From Pseudomonadota bacterium (GTDB lineage: Bacteria; Pseudomonadota; Gammaproteobacteria; Steroidobacterales; Steroidobacteraceae), in the NCBI GenBank assembly GCA_963205255.1, contig CAUJIK010000046.1, forward strand, positions 1 through 50,858: a stretch of DNA of 50,858 nucleotides, written 5' to 3'. The position numbers and the translations under genes were made by a program. Under the pieces are notes generated by a model. It did not search any database, was not told the origin of the DNA, and saw only the letters and a list, made by a program, of their open reading frames with translations. This document shows, one piece after another, positions 34,445 to 43,624 of this stretch (positions are counted from its first letter, which is position 1; every line of letters begins with the position of its first letter).

Positions 34445-34873
34445 TTAAATATCGAGCGTCTTGGGCTGCTGCGCCTGGTGCGGGTGCTTGTCGCCCGCGA
34501 ACACGTGCAACTTGCGGAACATCTGCCGGCCGAGGGTGTTCTTCGGCAGCATGCCCTTCACCGCGAACTGCAGCGCCCGCTCGGGGTGCTCCTGCAGCAG
34601 CTTGCCCAGCGAGATGGACTTGAGGTTGCCCATGTAGCCGGTGTGGTGGTGGTAGAACTTGTCCTCGAGCTTGTTGCCGGTAACGTGGATCTTCTCCACG
34701 TTCAGCACGATGAGGTTGTCGCCCATGTCCACGTGCGGGCTGTAGTCGGCCTTGTGCTTGCCGCGTAGGCGATGCGCCAGCTGCGTGGCAAGGCGGCCCA
34801 GCGTCTTGCCGGCGGCATCGACGACGTACCAGTCCGCCCGGACTGTGGCGGGCTTGGCGAATACTGTGCTCAT
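34445..34873 (-). CDS. rplM: 50S ribosomal protein L13
   Basis: A 142-residue L13, an early assembly protein of the large subunit. [49 protein letters not shown] and [20 protein letters not shown] are family blocks. In E. coli L13 represses its own operon by binding the mRNA leader; a GC hairpin in the leader here could serve a similar role. Confidence 0.97.
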   Translation of the reverse strand: MSTVFAKPATVRADWYVVDAAGKTLGRLATQLAHRLRGKHKADYSPHVDMGDNLIVLNVEKIHVTGNKLEDKFYHHHTGYMGNLKSISLGKLLQEHPERALQFAVKGMLPKNTLGRQMFRKLHVFAGDKHPHQAQQPKTLDI

Positions 34874-34894
34874 GTTGGCTTCCCGGTCGCTTCG

Positions 34895-34918
34895 CCCCCC
34901 GGATCTTGTTTCGGGGGG
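34895..34918 (-). promoter_or_regulatory. GC hairpin in the rplM leader
   Basis: In the rplM mRNA, CCCCCC and GGGGGG flank a 12-nt segment, forming a stable hairpin that ends about 20 nt before the start codon. It may mediate L13 autoregulation, as known for E. coli L13; here this rests on position only. Confidence 0.4.
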
Positions 34919-34936
34919 TCTGAAAAAAGGCCGCAG

Positions 34937-34966
34937 AGTTTAATCGAAGCCACGGCGTCATTGCAA
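34937..34966 (-). promoter_or_regulatory. rplM-rpsI promoter
   Basis: On the minus strand TTGCAA (34966-34961) and TAAACT (34942-34937) are separated by 18 nt. The predicted transcript would start near 34930 and carry a leader of about 57 nt with the GC hairpin. Confidence 0.55.
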
Positions 34967-35016
34967 AGGTGTCTTGCGGCACCCCCAGGGAGCCTTTCCG
35001 GGCTTAATATCCTGCC

Positions 35017-35649
35017 ATGAACCGTCAAAGCTCCTTTGCCGATCAGATGCTTGCAACCGTGGACCGGGCGCTGCGCTCCATGCTGGCGCCGGCCCGCGCC
35101 TCCCGCCCCGTCCCCGGCCCCGCGGCCAGCCCCCTGACCGAGGCCGAGCGCCGCGAGGCAGCGGCCCTGATGCGGGTCAATCATGCCGGAGAAATGGCCG
35201 CCCAGGGGCTCTACCACGGCCAGGCCCTGCTGACCCGCACGCCGCAGCTGCGCAGCCAGCTGGAGGACGCGGCCCGCGAGGAGACCGACCACCTGGCCTG
35301 GTGCGAAACGCGCCTGCGCGAGCTGGCGGACCGCCCCAGCCTGCTGACCCCCGTGTGGTACGTAGGCTCCTTCACCATAGGCGCCATCGCGGGCCTCGCC
35401 GGCGACAGGATCGGGCTGGGCTTTGTTTCCGAGACCGAACGCCAGGTGGAGGCCCACCTCAATTCGCACCTCACGCGCCTGCCCAGCGGCGACCAGCGCA
35501 GCCGCGCCATCCTCACGCAGATGCGGGATGACGAGATCGAGCATGGCGCCAAGGCGCGCGCCTCGGGCGGCATCGAACTGCCCGCGCCGATCCGCGCCGT
35601 CATGCGCGCCACCGCCCGCGTGATGACCAGCACCGCCAGCCGGATCTGA
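35017..35649 (+). CDS. coq7: Ubiquinone biosynthesis hydroxylase Coq7
   Basis: A 210-residue di-iron hydroxylase that hydroxylates demethoxyubiquinol in ubiquinone synthesis (C6). Di-iron ligands are visible in [29 protein letters not shown] and MRDDEIEHG, with the E of the first helix ([14 protein letters not shown]). The short hydrophobic [13 protein letters not shown] segment fits membrane association. With ubiH and ubiI in the same window, three ring hydroxylases are here. A 9-bp inverted repeat follows the gene. Confidence 0.94.
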   Translation: MNRQSSFADQMLATVDRALRSMLAPARASRPVPGPAASPLTEAERREAAALMRVNHAGEMAAQGLYHGQALLTRTPQLRSQLEDAAREETDHLAWCETRLRELADRPSLLTPVWYVGSFTIGAIAGLAGDRIGLGFVSETERQVEAHLNSHLTRLPSGDQRSRAILTQMRDDEIEHGAKARASGGIELPAPIRAVMRATARVMTSTASRI

Positions 35650-35682
35650 AACCACGCCCATCCTGAGAGCTGCATCACAGTG

Positions 35683-35711
35683 CGGCCGCGCGATTGGACA
35701 TTGCGCGGCCG
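35683..35711. repeat. 9-bp inverted repeat after coq7
   Basis: CGGCCGCGC and GCGCGGCCG are exact inverse complements with an 11-nt loop. It could end coq7 transcription; no T-run follows. Confidence 0.4.
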
Positions 35712-35740
35712 GACTGCGAACTGGCTCACGGCGGCCCCGG

Positions 35741-35770
35741 TTGCCACGACCTCGCGTTATGTAATACAAA
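35741..35770 (+). promoter_or_regulatory. Candidate promoter of the crp-like gene
   Basis: TTGCCA (35741-35746) and TACAAA (35765-35770) are 18 nt apart, in a locally AT-rich stretch before the start at 35818. No TGTGA-type Crp site was found nearby. Confidence 0.4.
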
Positions 35771-35817
35771 GACCGCGCAGGCAGCTGCCGCAGAACCAAG
35801 GGACGAGAAGCAGAAAA

Positions 35818-36567
35818 ATGGAAGACAGCATCAAGCCGCTCAGCGACATCCCGGCGATCAACCGCTTCCTCAGCTATTGCCGGATACGCACTGTTCCGTC
35901 CAAGACCGTCATCATCCATGCCGGTGATCTGCCCGACGTCCTCTACTACATCATCAGCGGCTCGGTCGAAGTGATGATCGAGGACGAGGAAGGCAACGAA
36001 ATGGTGCTGGCGTACCTGAACAAGGGCCAGTTCTTCGGCGAGATGGGCCTGTTCCACGAAACGCCCACCCGCAGCGCCTGGGTGCGCACGCGCAACCAGT
36101 GCGAGCTCGCGGAAATGACCTATCCGCGCTTCCGCCAGATCGCGGCCGAATCCCCTGGTCTTGTGTTCGAGCTCGCAACGCAGCTCGCCACCCGCCTGGA
36201 CCGCACCAACCGCAAACTGGGCGACCTCGCGTTCGTCGATGTCACCGGACGTGTGGCGCACGCCATCATGGATCTGTGCGGCGAACCCGATGCGATGACG
36301 CATCCGGAAGGCATGCAGATCAAGGTTTCACGCCAGGAGCTCTCGCGCCTGGTGGGCTGCTCGCGCGAAATGGCGGGCCGCGTACTCAAGGTCCTCGAAG
36401 AGCAGGGTCTGCTGCGCGCCACGGGCAAGACCATCGTGGTGTTCAACGCGCGGCCGAAGATGAAGACCCGGCCGGTGATCGTGCCGGCCACCCAGGGCGC
36501 CGACAAGGCGCGCGCCAGGGCGCCGGTCTCGCGCTTCGATGACGAAGACGAGGACGACGAAGACTGA
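35818..36567 (+). CDS. Crp/Clp-family transcriptional regulator with acidic C-terminal tail
   Basis: A 249-residue CRP/FNR protein closest to Crp/Vfr/Clp. The nucleotide pocket reads GEMGLFHETPTRSAWVRTR, keeping the Glu, Arg and Ser that bind cAMP in Crp. The dimer helix follows, then the helix-turn-helix SRQELSRLVGCSREMAGRV (about 176-194), very like the Crp recognition helix. After about residue 215 it has a low-complexity tail ending in DDEDEDDED, absent from E. coli Crp. It may sense cAMP, or c-di-GMP as Xanthomonas Clp does; the sequence does not decide. Start ATG 35818 is taken because homologues begin near there. Confidence 0.9.
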   Translation: MEDSIKPLSDIPAINRFLSYCRIRTVPSKTVIIHAGDLPDVLYYIISGSVEVMIEDEEGNEMVLAYLNKGQFFGEMGLFHETPTRSAWVRTRNQCELAEMTYPRFRQIAAESPGLVFELATQLATRLDRTNRKLGDLAFVDVTGRVAHAIMDLCGEPDAMTHPEGMQIKVSRQELSRLVGCSREMAGRVLKVLEEQGLLRATGKTIVVFNARPKMKTRPVIVPATQGADKARARAPVSRFDDEDEDDED

Positions 36568-36622
36568 AAAGGCGCGGATCCTCCAGCGGATGCGCTGAAG
36601 ACCGCAGGAATGCCTTGCGCGC

Positions 36623-37321
36623 TCAGGCGCGCAGCGGCTCCGGTCGCCGGCCGGCCGCGATAGCCTGCTTCATGGCGCCGATCACGGCGCCATAGTCCTT
36701 CTGCCCGAAGATCGCCGAGCCCGCCACGAAAGTGTCGGCGCCGGCGCGCGCGATCGCCTCGATGTTGTCGGCCTTGATCCCGCCATCGACTTCGAGCCGT
36801 ATCTCCCGGCCGCTGGCGTCGATGAGCCGCCGCACGGCCTCGATCTTGCGCAATGCCTCCGGAATGAACTTCTGGCCGCCGAAACCCGGATTCACCGACA
36901 TGATGAGCACCAGATCGATCTGGTGCAGCGTGTGTTCCAGCCAGCTCAGCGGCGTGGCCGGATTGAACACCAGCCCGGGCTGGCAACCGTGCTCGCGGAT
37001 CAGGCCGATGGTGCGATCGACATGCTCGCTGGCTTCCGGGTGGAAGCTGATCCAGCTGGCGCCGGCCCTGGCGAAGTCGGGGATGATGCGGTCGACCGGC
37101 TTCACCATCAGGTGCACGTCGATGGGCGCCGTGACGCCATGCTTGCGCAACGCCTCGCAGACCAGAGGCCCGATGGTGAGATTGGGCACGTAGTGGTTGT
37201 CCATCACATCGAAATGCACCACATCGGCGCCGGCGGCGAGCACCGCATCGACTTCGGCTCCCAGCCGGGCGAAGTCCGCGGACAGGATGGAAGGCGCGAT
37301 CAACGGAGCAAGGCTTGTCAT
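36623..37321 (-). CDS. rpe: Ribulose-phosphate 3-epimerase
   Basis: A 232-residue TIM-barrel epimerase of the pentose phosphate pathway. [30 protein letters not shown] (His and Asp metal ligands), [30 protein letters not shown] and LEVDGGI are all family motifs. It ends 54 nt from the crp-like gene, facing it. Nine nt separate it from the djlA stop, so djlA-rpe is likely one operon. Confidence 0.97.
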   Translation of the reverse strand: MTSLAPLIAPSILSADFARLGAEVDAVLAAGADVVHFDVMDNHYVPNLTIGPLVCEALRKHGVTAPIDVHLMVKPVDRIIPDFARAGASWISFHPEASEHVDRTIGLIREHGCQPGLVFNPATPLSWLEHTLHQIDLVLIMSVNPGFGGQKFIPEALRKIEAVRRLIDASGREIRLEVDGGIKADNIEAIARAGADTFVAGSAIFGQKDYGAVIGAMKQAIAAGRRPEPLRA

Positions 37322-37330
37322 GGGCGAAGT

Positions 37331-38101
37331 CTAGGCCAGTCCGCGTTGCCGGCGCAGCAGTTCGTAGCTCTCCTGGATGGCCTGGGTGCGCTGCTTGGCA
37401 TGCTCCAGCATCGAATCCGGCAGCCCATTGGCCTTGAGCTTGTCCGGATGATGGCGGCTCATGAGGCGGCGATAGGCGCGCGTCAGCTCCGCATCCGTCA
37501 CCGTCGGGTCCACTTCCATCGTGCGGTACGCCGCCGCCACGCGGACCTCGAGGCCGGCCCCCTGGCCCGTGCCCTGCCCTGCGCCGCCCTCGCCGCGCAG
37601 CGCCGCCTCCATGCGCGCGAACAGGGCTTTGCTCACGCCAAGCCCCACGGCCACACGCGCCACCCGCTCCCGGGTGGCGCCGGACATGTCGCTGCCGCGC
37701 AGCGCGAAACGCAGCTGGATCTCAAGGAATACGCTGAGGATCTCCGGGCGCCCGCGCGCGGCCGCACGCAACCCGGCCACCTCGGCGTCGGCATCGAATT
37801 GCGGCGACTTGCCGGCGGTGAACTGGTCGATGGCCGCGCGCACCTGGCGCTCATCCAGCCGCAGTGACTGCATCACGGCGCGGGCGGCTTCGATCTCCCG
37901 CTCGGTCACCCGGCCATCGGCCTTGGCGACATGGCCCATCACGCGGAAGGTGCTGCGGAACAGCCGTTCCCCGATCGGACCGGCGCTGCGCCGCGCCGCG
38001 CCGACGTCATACTGGTGGCCGATCAGCGCGCCGATGGCGATGCCCACCGGCCCGAGAAACGCACCCAGCGCGCCGCCAACCAGTTTTCCGGTCCACTGCA
38101 T
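37331..38101 (-). CDS. djlA: DjlA-like membrane co-chaperone (TerB and J domains)
   Basis: A 256-residue protein: a glycine-rich hydrophobic N-terminus (GKLVGGALGAFLGPVGIAIGALIG) that likely anchors it in the inner membrane, a TerB-like helical domain (RVMGHVAKADGRVTEREIEAAR), and a C-terminal J domain with the HPD motif in SRHHPDKLKANG. DjlA stimulates DnaK. The J-domain position at the C-terminus fits DjlA. Confidence 0.92.
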   Translation of the reverse strand: MQWTGKLVGGALGAFLGPVGIAIGALIGHQYDVGAARRSAGPIGERLFRSTFRVMGHVAKADGRVTEREIEAARAVMQSLRLDERQVRAAIDQFTAGKSPQFDADAEVAGLRAAARGRPEILSVFLEIQLRFALRGSDMSGATRERVARVAVGLGVSKALFARMEAALRGEGGAGQGTGQGAGLEVRVAAAYRTMEVDPTVTDAELTRAYRRLMSRHHPDKLKANGLPDSMLEHAKQRTQAIQESYELLRRQRGLA

Positions 38102-38124
38102 ATGGTTTATGGTAGCAAGCCTTG

Positions 38125-39027
38125 ATGAACACCCCGTCCGCAGTCCATGAAACCCACCTGTCCGGCCTGAAACTGCTCCACCGGGGCAAGGTGCGGGACG
38201 TCTATGCCATCGACGACGACAGCCTGCTGATCGTCGCCACCGATCGCCTCTCGGCCTTCGATGTGGTGCTGCCCGACCCGATTCCGGGCAAGGGGCGCAT
38301 GCTCAACAGCATCTCGAACTTCTGGTTCGCGCGCACCGGCCACATCATCCCGAACCATCTGCTCGACCGGCCGCTCGCCGCCGTCGTGCCCGACGCCGCC
38401 GAGCGCGCGCAACTGGAAGGCCGCAGCGTGGTGGCGCGCAGGCTCAAGGCCCTGCCGGTGGAAGCGGTAGTGCGCGGCTACCTGATCGGCTCGGGCTGGA
38501 AGGAATACCAGGCCACCGGCGGCGTCTGCGGCATCACGCTGCCGCCGGGGTTGCGCCTGGCCGAGCAGCTGCCGCAGATCATCTTCACGCCGGCCACCAA
38601 GGCGGCCGTGGGCGATCACGACGAGAACATCAGCTACGCCGAAGTCGAGCGGCTGATCGGCGCGGAACTCGCGGCACGGATTCGCGACGCCGCCATCGCG
38701 CTGTACCGCTTCGCGGCGGAGCATGCGGCGGCGCGCGGCATCATCATCGCCGACACCAAGTTCGAGTTTGGGCTCGCGCCCGACGGCCAGCTGCTGCTGA
38801 TCGACGAAGCGCTGACGCCGGACTCCTCGCGCTTCTGGGCAGCTGAAAGCTATGCCGTCGGCACCAGCCCGCCGAGCTTCGACAAGCAGTACGTGCGCGA
38901 CTACCTCGAGACCCTGGACTGGAACAAGCAGGCGCCAGGACCGCGGCTGCCGCCGGAGGTGATCGAACACACCGCCGCCAAGTACGCCGAGGCATTGCGC
39001 CGTCTCACCGGCTCCGCCGCGGGCTGA
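38125..39027 (+). CDS. purC: Phosphoribosylaminoimidazole-succinocarboxamide synthase
   Basis: A 300-residue SAICAR synthetase (purine step 7) of the longer yeast-like/Xanthomonas form rather than the 237-residue E. coli form. [69 protein letters not shown] and DKQYVRDYL are clear. The start is ATG 38125; a TTG one codon before is the only nearby alternative. TATGGT at 38108 resembles a -10. purE and purK are also in this window, 3 kb further on. Confidence 0.95.
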   Translation: MNTPSAVHETHLSGLKLLHRGKVRDVYAIDDDSLLIVATDRLSAFDVVLPDPIPGKGRMLNSISNFWFARTGHIIPNHLLDRPLAAVVPDAAERAQLEGRSVVARRLKALPVEAVVRGYLIGSGWKEYQATGGVCGITLPPGLRLAEQLPQIIFTPATKAAVGDHDENISYAEVERLIGAELAARIRDAAIALYRFAAEHAAARGIIIADTKFEFGLAPDGQLLLIDEALTPDSSRFWAAESYAVGTSPPSFDKQYVRDYLETLDWNKQAPGPRLPPEVIEHTAAKYAEALRRLTGSAAG

Positions 39028-39043
39028 AACGGCAACGCCCTGC

Positions 39044-40357
39044 ATGTGGCAGGCCTTCTGGAACTTCCTCGACCGCGGCCTGTTCGGCCCGCAGTCCCAG
39101 CGTGACACACCGCTGGGCGCACTGCTGCGCGCGCTGCGCTACCCCTACGCCATCATCCGCGACCTGGTCGGTGGCGAACTGAACCTGCGCGCCACCGGCC
39201 TGGTGTACGCGACCCTGCTGGCGCTGATCCCCGCCGTGGCGCTGAGTTTCGCGGTGCTGAAAGCCTTCGGCGCGCACCGCGACTTCGAGCCGCTGATACT
39301 GGAGTTCTTCCGCCCCATCGGCGAGGCCGCGCCGCAGATCACCCAGCGGCTGATGCAGTTCGCCGAGAACGTGCGCGGCGGCCTGGTGGGCATCGTGGGT
39401 CTGGCGTTGCTGCTGTGGACGCTGGTGGGAACGGTCAAGAAGGTCGAGGACAGCTTCAACTTCGTGTGGCGCGTGCAGCGCGCGCGCAGCATTCCCCGCC
39501 GCATCGCCGAGTACATCGCGCTGCTCATCATCGGACCGCTGGTGATCGCGGCCGTGATCGCCTTCTCGAAGCTGGCCTTCGAGGAAGTCGCAAGCCACGG
39601 CGCCGAGAGCTTTGCGCTGGGCCGGCTGCTGCTGAGCACCGTGATCCAGGCCGCGCCCTATGTGATCGTCACCGGCCTGTTCACGGCGCTCTATGTGCTG
39701 CTGCCCAACACCCGCGTGCGGCTCGGGCCGGCGCTGATCGGCGCGCTGGCAGCCGGCTTTGTCTGGGCCGCCACCGGCAAGCTGTTCACCGCGATGGTGA
39801 TCTACACCTCGCGGCTCACGCTGGTGTACGCCGGTTTCGCCATCGTCGTCGCGGTGCTGCTGTGGACCTACCTGGGCTGGCTCATCCTGCTCGCCGGCGC
39901 GCAGCTGGCCTTCTACGTGCAGAACCCCACATACCTGCGCCTGGGGCATTCGCTGCTGCGCCTGTCGCACAGCGAACAGGAAAGGCTGGCGCTGGATGTG
40001 ATGCTGTGCATCGGTCAGGCGCACCAGAGCGGACAGGCGCCCTGGACCATCGACTCGCTGAGCCGCACGCTGGCACTGCCGGGCATCGCCATTGCCGATG
40101 TGGTGGAGAATCTGGAGCACTCGGGCCTGGTGAACATGGCCGAGGATGGCCGCCTGTTCCCCGCCCGCGAAACGCGCGGCATCCTGCTGGAGCAGATCAT
40201 CGAGAGCACGCGTTCGGGCGACAACGGCCCGGTTGCGCACGCGCAGATTTCCGCTCCTGGAGTGCAGCGGCTGCAGCAGGCCATGGAGAACGCCTGGCGC
40301 GAAGCCTGCGCCGGGCGTACGCTGGCGGATCTGGTGGCGGAGGCCGCGCACCGCTGA
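39044..40357 (+). CDS. YihY/BrkB-family inner membrane protein
   Basis: A 437-residue protein of the YihY/UPF0761 (BrkB) family. About six membrane helices are visible between residues 55 and 295 (for example ATLLALIPAVALSFAVL, IGPLVIAAVIAFSKLAF, LTLVYAGFAIVVAVLLW). The name virulence factor BrkB is historic and unreliable. The C-terminal 140 residues are soluble and look like a winged helix with a tail. The proposed start is ATG 39044. It is convergent with pmbA, with 7 nt between the stops. Confidence 0.85.
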   Translation: MWQAFWNFLDRGLFGPQSQRDTPLGALLRALRYPYAIIRDLVGGELNLRATGLVYATLLALIPAVALSFAVLKAFGAHRDFEPLILEFFRPIGEAAPQITQRLMQFAENVRGGLVGIVGLALLLWTLVGTVKKVEDSFNFVWRVQRARSIPRRIAEYIALLIIGPLVIAAVIAFSKLAFEEVASHGAESFALGRLLLSTVIQAAPYVIVTGLFTALYVLLPNTRVRLGPALIGALAAGFVWAATGKLFTAMVIYTSRLTLVYAGFAIVVAVLLWTYLGWLILLAGAQLAFYVQNPTYLRLGHSLLRLSHSEQERLALDVMLCIGQAHQSGQAPWTIDSLSRTLALPGIAIADVVENLEHSGLVNMAEDGRLFPARETRGILLEQIIESTRSGDNGPVAHAQISAPGVQRLQQAMENAWREACAGRTLADLVAEAAHR

Positions 40358-40364
40358 GCCGCTA

Positions 40365-41711
40365 CTAGTTGCCGGCGATCATCATCTCGTCGAGCAGCAC
40401 CGAGCCGCTGCGCACGGCGCCATGCACGTCCACATCCGAGCCGATGGCGCTCACGCTCTTGAGCATCGTCCGCAGGTTGCCGGCAATGGTCACCTCGTGC
40501 ACCGGATGGACGGGCTCGCCGCCCTGCACCCAGTAACCGGAAGCGCCGCGGGAATAATCGCCGGTCACGCCGTTGACGCCCTGCCCCATCAGTTCAGTGA
40601 CGAGGAAACCTTCGCCCATGGTGCGCAGCAGCTCCGGCAGCGTGGGCGCGCCACGCGCATCGGTCACGATGAGGTTGTGGATGCCACCCGCGTTGCCGGT
40701 GGTCTTCAGGCCCAGCTTGCGCGCCGAATAGCTGCCCAGCACATAGCGCCTCAGCACGCCGTCACTCACCAGGTCGCTGTCGCGCGTGGCGACGCCCTCC
40801 CCGTCGAACGGGCTGCTCGCAAGGCCACGCAGCAGATGCGGCTGTTCGCGCATGCGGATGCTGGCAGGCAGCACCTGCTCGCCCATGGCATTGAGCAGGA
40901 AGGACGAGCGGCGGTACTGGCTGGAACCGCGCACCGCCGACACCAGGTGCCCGAAAAATCCGCGCGCCAGCTCCGGCGCGAATATCACCGGCGCGCGCCG
41001 CGTGGCGATCTGGCGCGCGCCCAGACGCGCCAAGGCGCGTTCGCCGGCGCGCCGGCCGATGTATTCCACCGCTTCCAGCTCATCCGCCGAACGGGCCGCC
41101 GAATACCAGTAGTCGCGCTGCATGTCGCCGCCGGACTGCGCCAGCAGCACACAGCTGACGCTGTGGCTGGTGCTGCCGTAGCCGGCCAGGAATCCATGCG
41201 AGTTGCCATACACGCGCACGCCGCGGTGGGAGGACACCGACGCTCCCTCCGAATTCGTGAGGCGCTTGTCGACCGCCATGCCGGCAGCCTCGCAGGTCCG
41301 CGCCAGCTCGATGGCCTGCTCGGGCGTGATTTCCCAGGGGTGTTCCAGCGACAGATCCGGGATCTCGCGCGCCATGTCCTCGGCGTCGGCAAGGCCGGCG
41401 AACTCGTCGCGCGCCGTGCGCCGTGCAATGCTGCAGGCCTTGGCGACCATCTCGCGCACCGCGGCCGGGCGCAGGTCCGCGCTGCTGGCCGAACCCTTGG
41501 CGCGGTCGATGTACACCGTGATTCCCAGCGCCCGGTCGCGCTGGTATTCGATGGTCTCCACCTCGCCGAGGCGCACCGTGACATTGAGCCCGCGCTGCAG
41601 ACTGATGTCGGCCTCGGCCTGGGTGGCCCCGGCGGCACGTGCCTCGCGCAGGGCGAATTCGACCATGTCCTTGAGTTCGGGGATGCGCGAGGCATCGACG
41701 GGCTGATCCAT
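40365..41711 (-). CDS. pmbA: Metalloprotease-family protein PmbA (TldE)
   Basis: A 448-residue PmbA/TldE, the non-catalytic partner of TldD in a heterodimeric metalloprotease that processes modified peptides such as microcin B17 and CcdA. N-terminal VEFALREARAAGATQAE and IEYQRDRALGITVY, and C-terminal GEGVATRD, VTGDYSRGASGYWV and VTIAGNLRTML are family marks. TldD is at 45.0-46.5 kb. Start ATG 41711: a -10-like TATAGT sits 7 nt upstream. The frame is open beyond it, but that part belongs to the divergent promoter and darP. Confidence 0.93.
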   Translation of the reverse strand: MDQPVDASRIPELKDMVEFALREARAAGATQAEADISLQRGLNVTVRLGEVETIEYQRDRALGITVYIDRAKGSASSADLRPAAVREMVAKACSIARRTARDEFAGLADAEDMAREIPDLSLEHPWEITPEQAIELARTCEAAGMAVDKRLTNSEGASVSSHRGVRVYGNSHGFLAGYGSTSHSVSCVLLAQSGGDMQRDYWYSAARSADELEAVEYIGRRAGERALARLGARQIATRRAPVIFAPELARGFFGHLVSAVRGSSQYRRSSFLLNAMGEQVLPASIRMREQPHLLRGLASSPFDGEGVATRDSDLVSDGVLRRYVLGSYSARKLGLKTTGNAGGIHNLIVTDARGAPTLPELLRTMGEGFLVTELMGQGVNGVTGDYSRGASGYWVQGGEPVHPVHEVTIAGNLRTMLKSVSAIGSDVDVHGAVRSGSVLLDEMMIAGN

Positions 41712-41718
41712 GAGGCAC

Positions 41719-41724
41719 ACTATA
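41719..41724 (-). promoter_or_regulatory. Candidate -10 box of pmbA
   Basis: TATAGT on the minus strand is 7 nt from the pmbA ATG. The pmbA and darP starts are only 17 nt apart, so both promoters must overlap this interval and the genes themselves. Confidence 0.45.
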
Positions 41725-41728
41725 CGGC

Positions 41729-42040
41729 ATGACCGAAGTGGACGAAGACGGCGTCGAGCTGCCGCCGAGCAAGAGCGCGCGCAAGCGCCAGGCCCATGCA
41801 CTGCAAAAACTGGGTGAGCAGCTGGTGCGCATGCGGCCCGGGGACGCGGCCGGACTGCCGCTGTCCGAGCCGCTGCGCGAGGCCGTGGACGAGGCGCGGC
41901 GGCTCACCAGCCGGGGTGCGCTGGCGCGGCAGTTCCAGTACATCGGCAAACTCATGCGCCACGAGGACGTGGACGCGCTGGAAGCGGCGCTGGCCACCCA
42001 GTCGGACGAGCGGAATGCGCGTGCTAGACTGAAACGATGA
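41729..42040 (+). CDS. DarP/YjgA-family protein, shortened at the C-terminus
   Basis: A 103-residue protein matching the N-terminal half of the DarP (YjgA, DUF615) family of ribosome-assembly factors: [57 protein letters not shown]. It ends at residue 103 with ARARLKR where E. coli YjgA continues for about 80 more residues. The TGA overlaps the purE ATG. The first half is well preserved, so it could be a functional short form or a remnant fused to purE by deletion. Confidence 0.75.
   Translation: MTEVDEDGVELPPSKSARKRQAHALQKLGEQLVRMRPGDAAGLPLSEPLREAVDEARRLTSRGALARQFQYIGKLMRHEDVDALEAALATQSDERNARARLKR
42025..42030 (+). promoter_or_regulatory. Candidate -10 box of purE
   Basis: TAGACT lies inside the 3' end of the darP-like gene, exactly 6 nt before the purE ATG. 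It would give a leaderless purE message. Confidence 0.4.
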
Positions 42041-42531
42041 AACCAGTGGTTGGTATCATCATGGGCTCCCGTTCCGACTGGGAGACGCTGAGCCCCGCTG
42101 CCGACATTCTCACCGAGCTGGGTGTCGCGCACGAGGTGCGGGTCGTGTCCGCGCACCGCACACCAGACCTGCTGTTTGAATATGCCGCCTCCGCCGAAGG
42201 GCGGGGGCTGGCGGCCATCATTGCCGGCGCCGGCGGCGCCGCGCACCTGCCCGGCATGACAGCCGCCAAGACCCGCGTGCCGGTGCTGGGTGTGCCGGTG
42301 CAGTCGAAGGCGCTGAACGGCATGGATTCACTGCTGTCGATCGTGCAGATGCCCAAGGGCGTGCCGGTCGCCACTTTCGCCATCGGCGCCGCGGGCGCCG
42401 CCAATGCCGCGCTGTTCGCCACGGCCATCGTTGCGCTGACCGATGCGCGGGTGGCATCGGCGCTGCAGCGTTTCCGCGAGACGCAGACGGCGGGTGTGCT
42501 CGCCCACCCCGATCCGCGGCAAGACCCATGA
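42037..42531 (+). CDS. purE: N5-carboxyaminoimidazole ribonucleotide mutase PurE
   Basis: A 164-residue class I PurE that rearranges N5-CAIR to CAIR in purine synthesis. [43 protein letters not shown] and [14 protein letters not shown] are diagnostic. Start overlaps the preceding stop; the end overlaps purK (ATGA). Confidence 0.97.
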   Translation: MKPVVGIIMGSRSDWETLSPAADILTELGVAHEVRVVSAHRTPDLLFEYAASAEGRGLAAIIAGAGGAAHLPGMTAAKTRVPVLGVPVQSKALNGMDSLLSIVQMPKGVPVATFAIGAAGAANAALFATAIVALTDARVASALQRFRETQTAGVLAHPDPRQDP

Positions 42532-43622
42532 CCGTCGGCATACTGGGTGCAGGCCAGCTGGGTCGCATGCTGGCGCTGGCCGGCTATCCTCTGGCGCGGG
42601 ATTTCCTGTTCCTCGACGGTGGGCCGGGTACGCCGGGCCACCAGGTCGCACCCTCGCTGTTCGGCGGTTTCACCGACGCGAAGCTGCTCGATGAGCTGGC
42701 CTCCCGCTGCGAGGTCGTGACCTTCGACTGGGAGAATGTCCCCGCCGAGGCGCTGGAGCGTCTTGCGGCCCGCACCCGCATCGCGCCGCCGCGCGCCGCG
42801 CTCGCCACGGCGCAGGACCGCTTCGCCGAGAAGGCGCTGTTTGCGAAGCTCGGCATTCCGACCAACCGCACCCAGGCCGTGGACAGTCTTGCCGACCTGC
42901 AACGCGCGGTGAAAACGCTGCGGCTGCCCGGCGTGCTCAAGACACGGCGGCTGGGCTACGACGGCAAGGGCCAGTTCGTGCTGCGCCAGCCGGCGGACAT
43001 CGACCTCGCCTGGCAGACGCTGGGCAACGCGCCGCTGCTCTACGAACAGTGGGTGCCCTTCGACTACGAAGTGTCGATGATCGGTGTGCGCAGTCTCGGC
43101 GGACAGATCGCCATGTACCCACTCAACCGCAACCTGCACCGCGACGGCATCCTGCGCCTCACGCGCGCGCCGTGGAAGGCGCCGCAACTGGAAGCCGCCG
43201 CACGCCGGCACATGCGCCGCGTGCTGACCCACTTCAACTATGTGGGCGTGCTGGCGATCGAGTTCTTCGTCACGCGCGGCCGGCTGCTGGCGAACGAAAT
43301 GGCTCCCCGTGTGCACAACTCGGGGCACTGGACCATCGAGGGCGCGGTCACCAGCCAGTTCGAGAACCATGTGCGGGGCATCCTCGGTCTGCCGCTGGGA
43401 GACACCACAGCACGCGGCCACAGCGCCATGATCAACCTGATCGGCCGCATGCCGGACCAGGCGGCATTGCTGAAAGAAAAGTCGCTGCACCTGCATGACT
43501 ACGGCAAGTCGCCGCGCGCAGGCCGCAAGCTGGGGCACTGCACCATCGTCGAAACGACGGCGGCGCGAGCCCTGCAGCGGGCCACCACCCTCATCCGCCG
43601 CATCGATTCCGGCAAGCTCTGA
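42528..43622 (+). CDS. purK: N5-carboxyaminoimidazole ribonucleotide synthase PurK
   Basis: A 364-residue ATP-grasp enzyme that makes N5-CAIR from AIR, bicarbonate and [57 protein letters not shown] and [18 protein letters not shown] are family blocks. It hands N5-CAIR to PurE. Two bases separate it from the AAA-FHA gene. Confidence 0.96.
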   Translation: MTVGILGAGQLGRMLALAGYPLARDFLFLDGGPGTPGHQVAPSLFGGFTDAKLLDELASRCEVVTFDWENVPAEALERLAARTRIAPPRAALATAQDRFAEKALFAKLGIPTNRTQAVDSLADLQRAVKTLRLPGVLKTRRLGYDGKGQFVLRQPADIDLAWQTLGNAPLLYEQWVPFDYEVSMIGVRSLGGQIAMYPLNRNLHRDGILRLTRAPWKAPQLEAAARRHMRRVLTHFNYVGVLAIEFFVTRGRLLANEMAPRVHNSGHWTIEGAVTSQFENHVRGILGLPLGDTTARGHSAMINLIGRMPDQAALLKEKSLHLHDYGKSPRAGRKLGHCTIVETTAARALQRATTLIRRIDSGKL

Positions 43623-43624
43623 CC

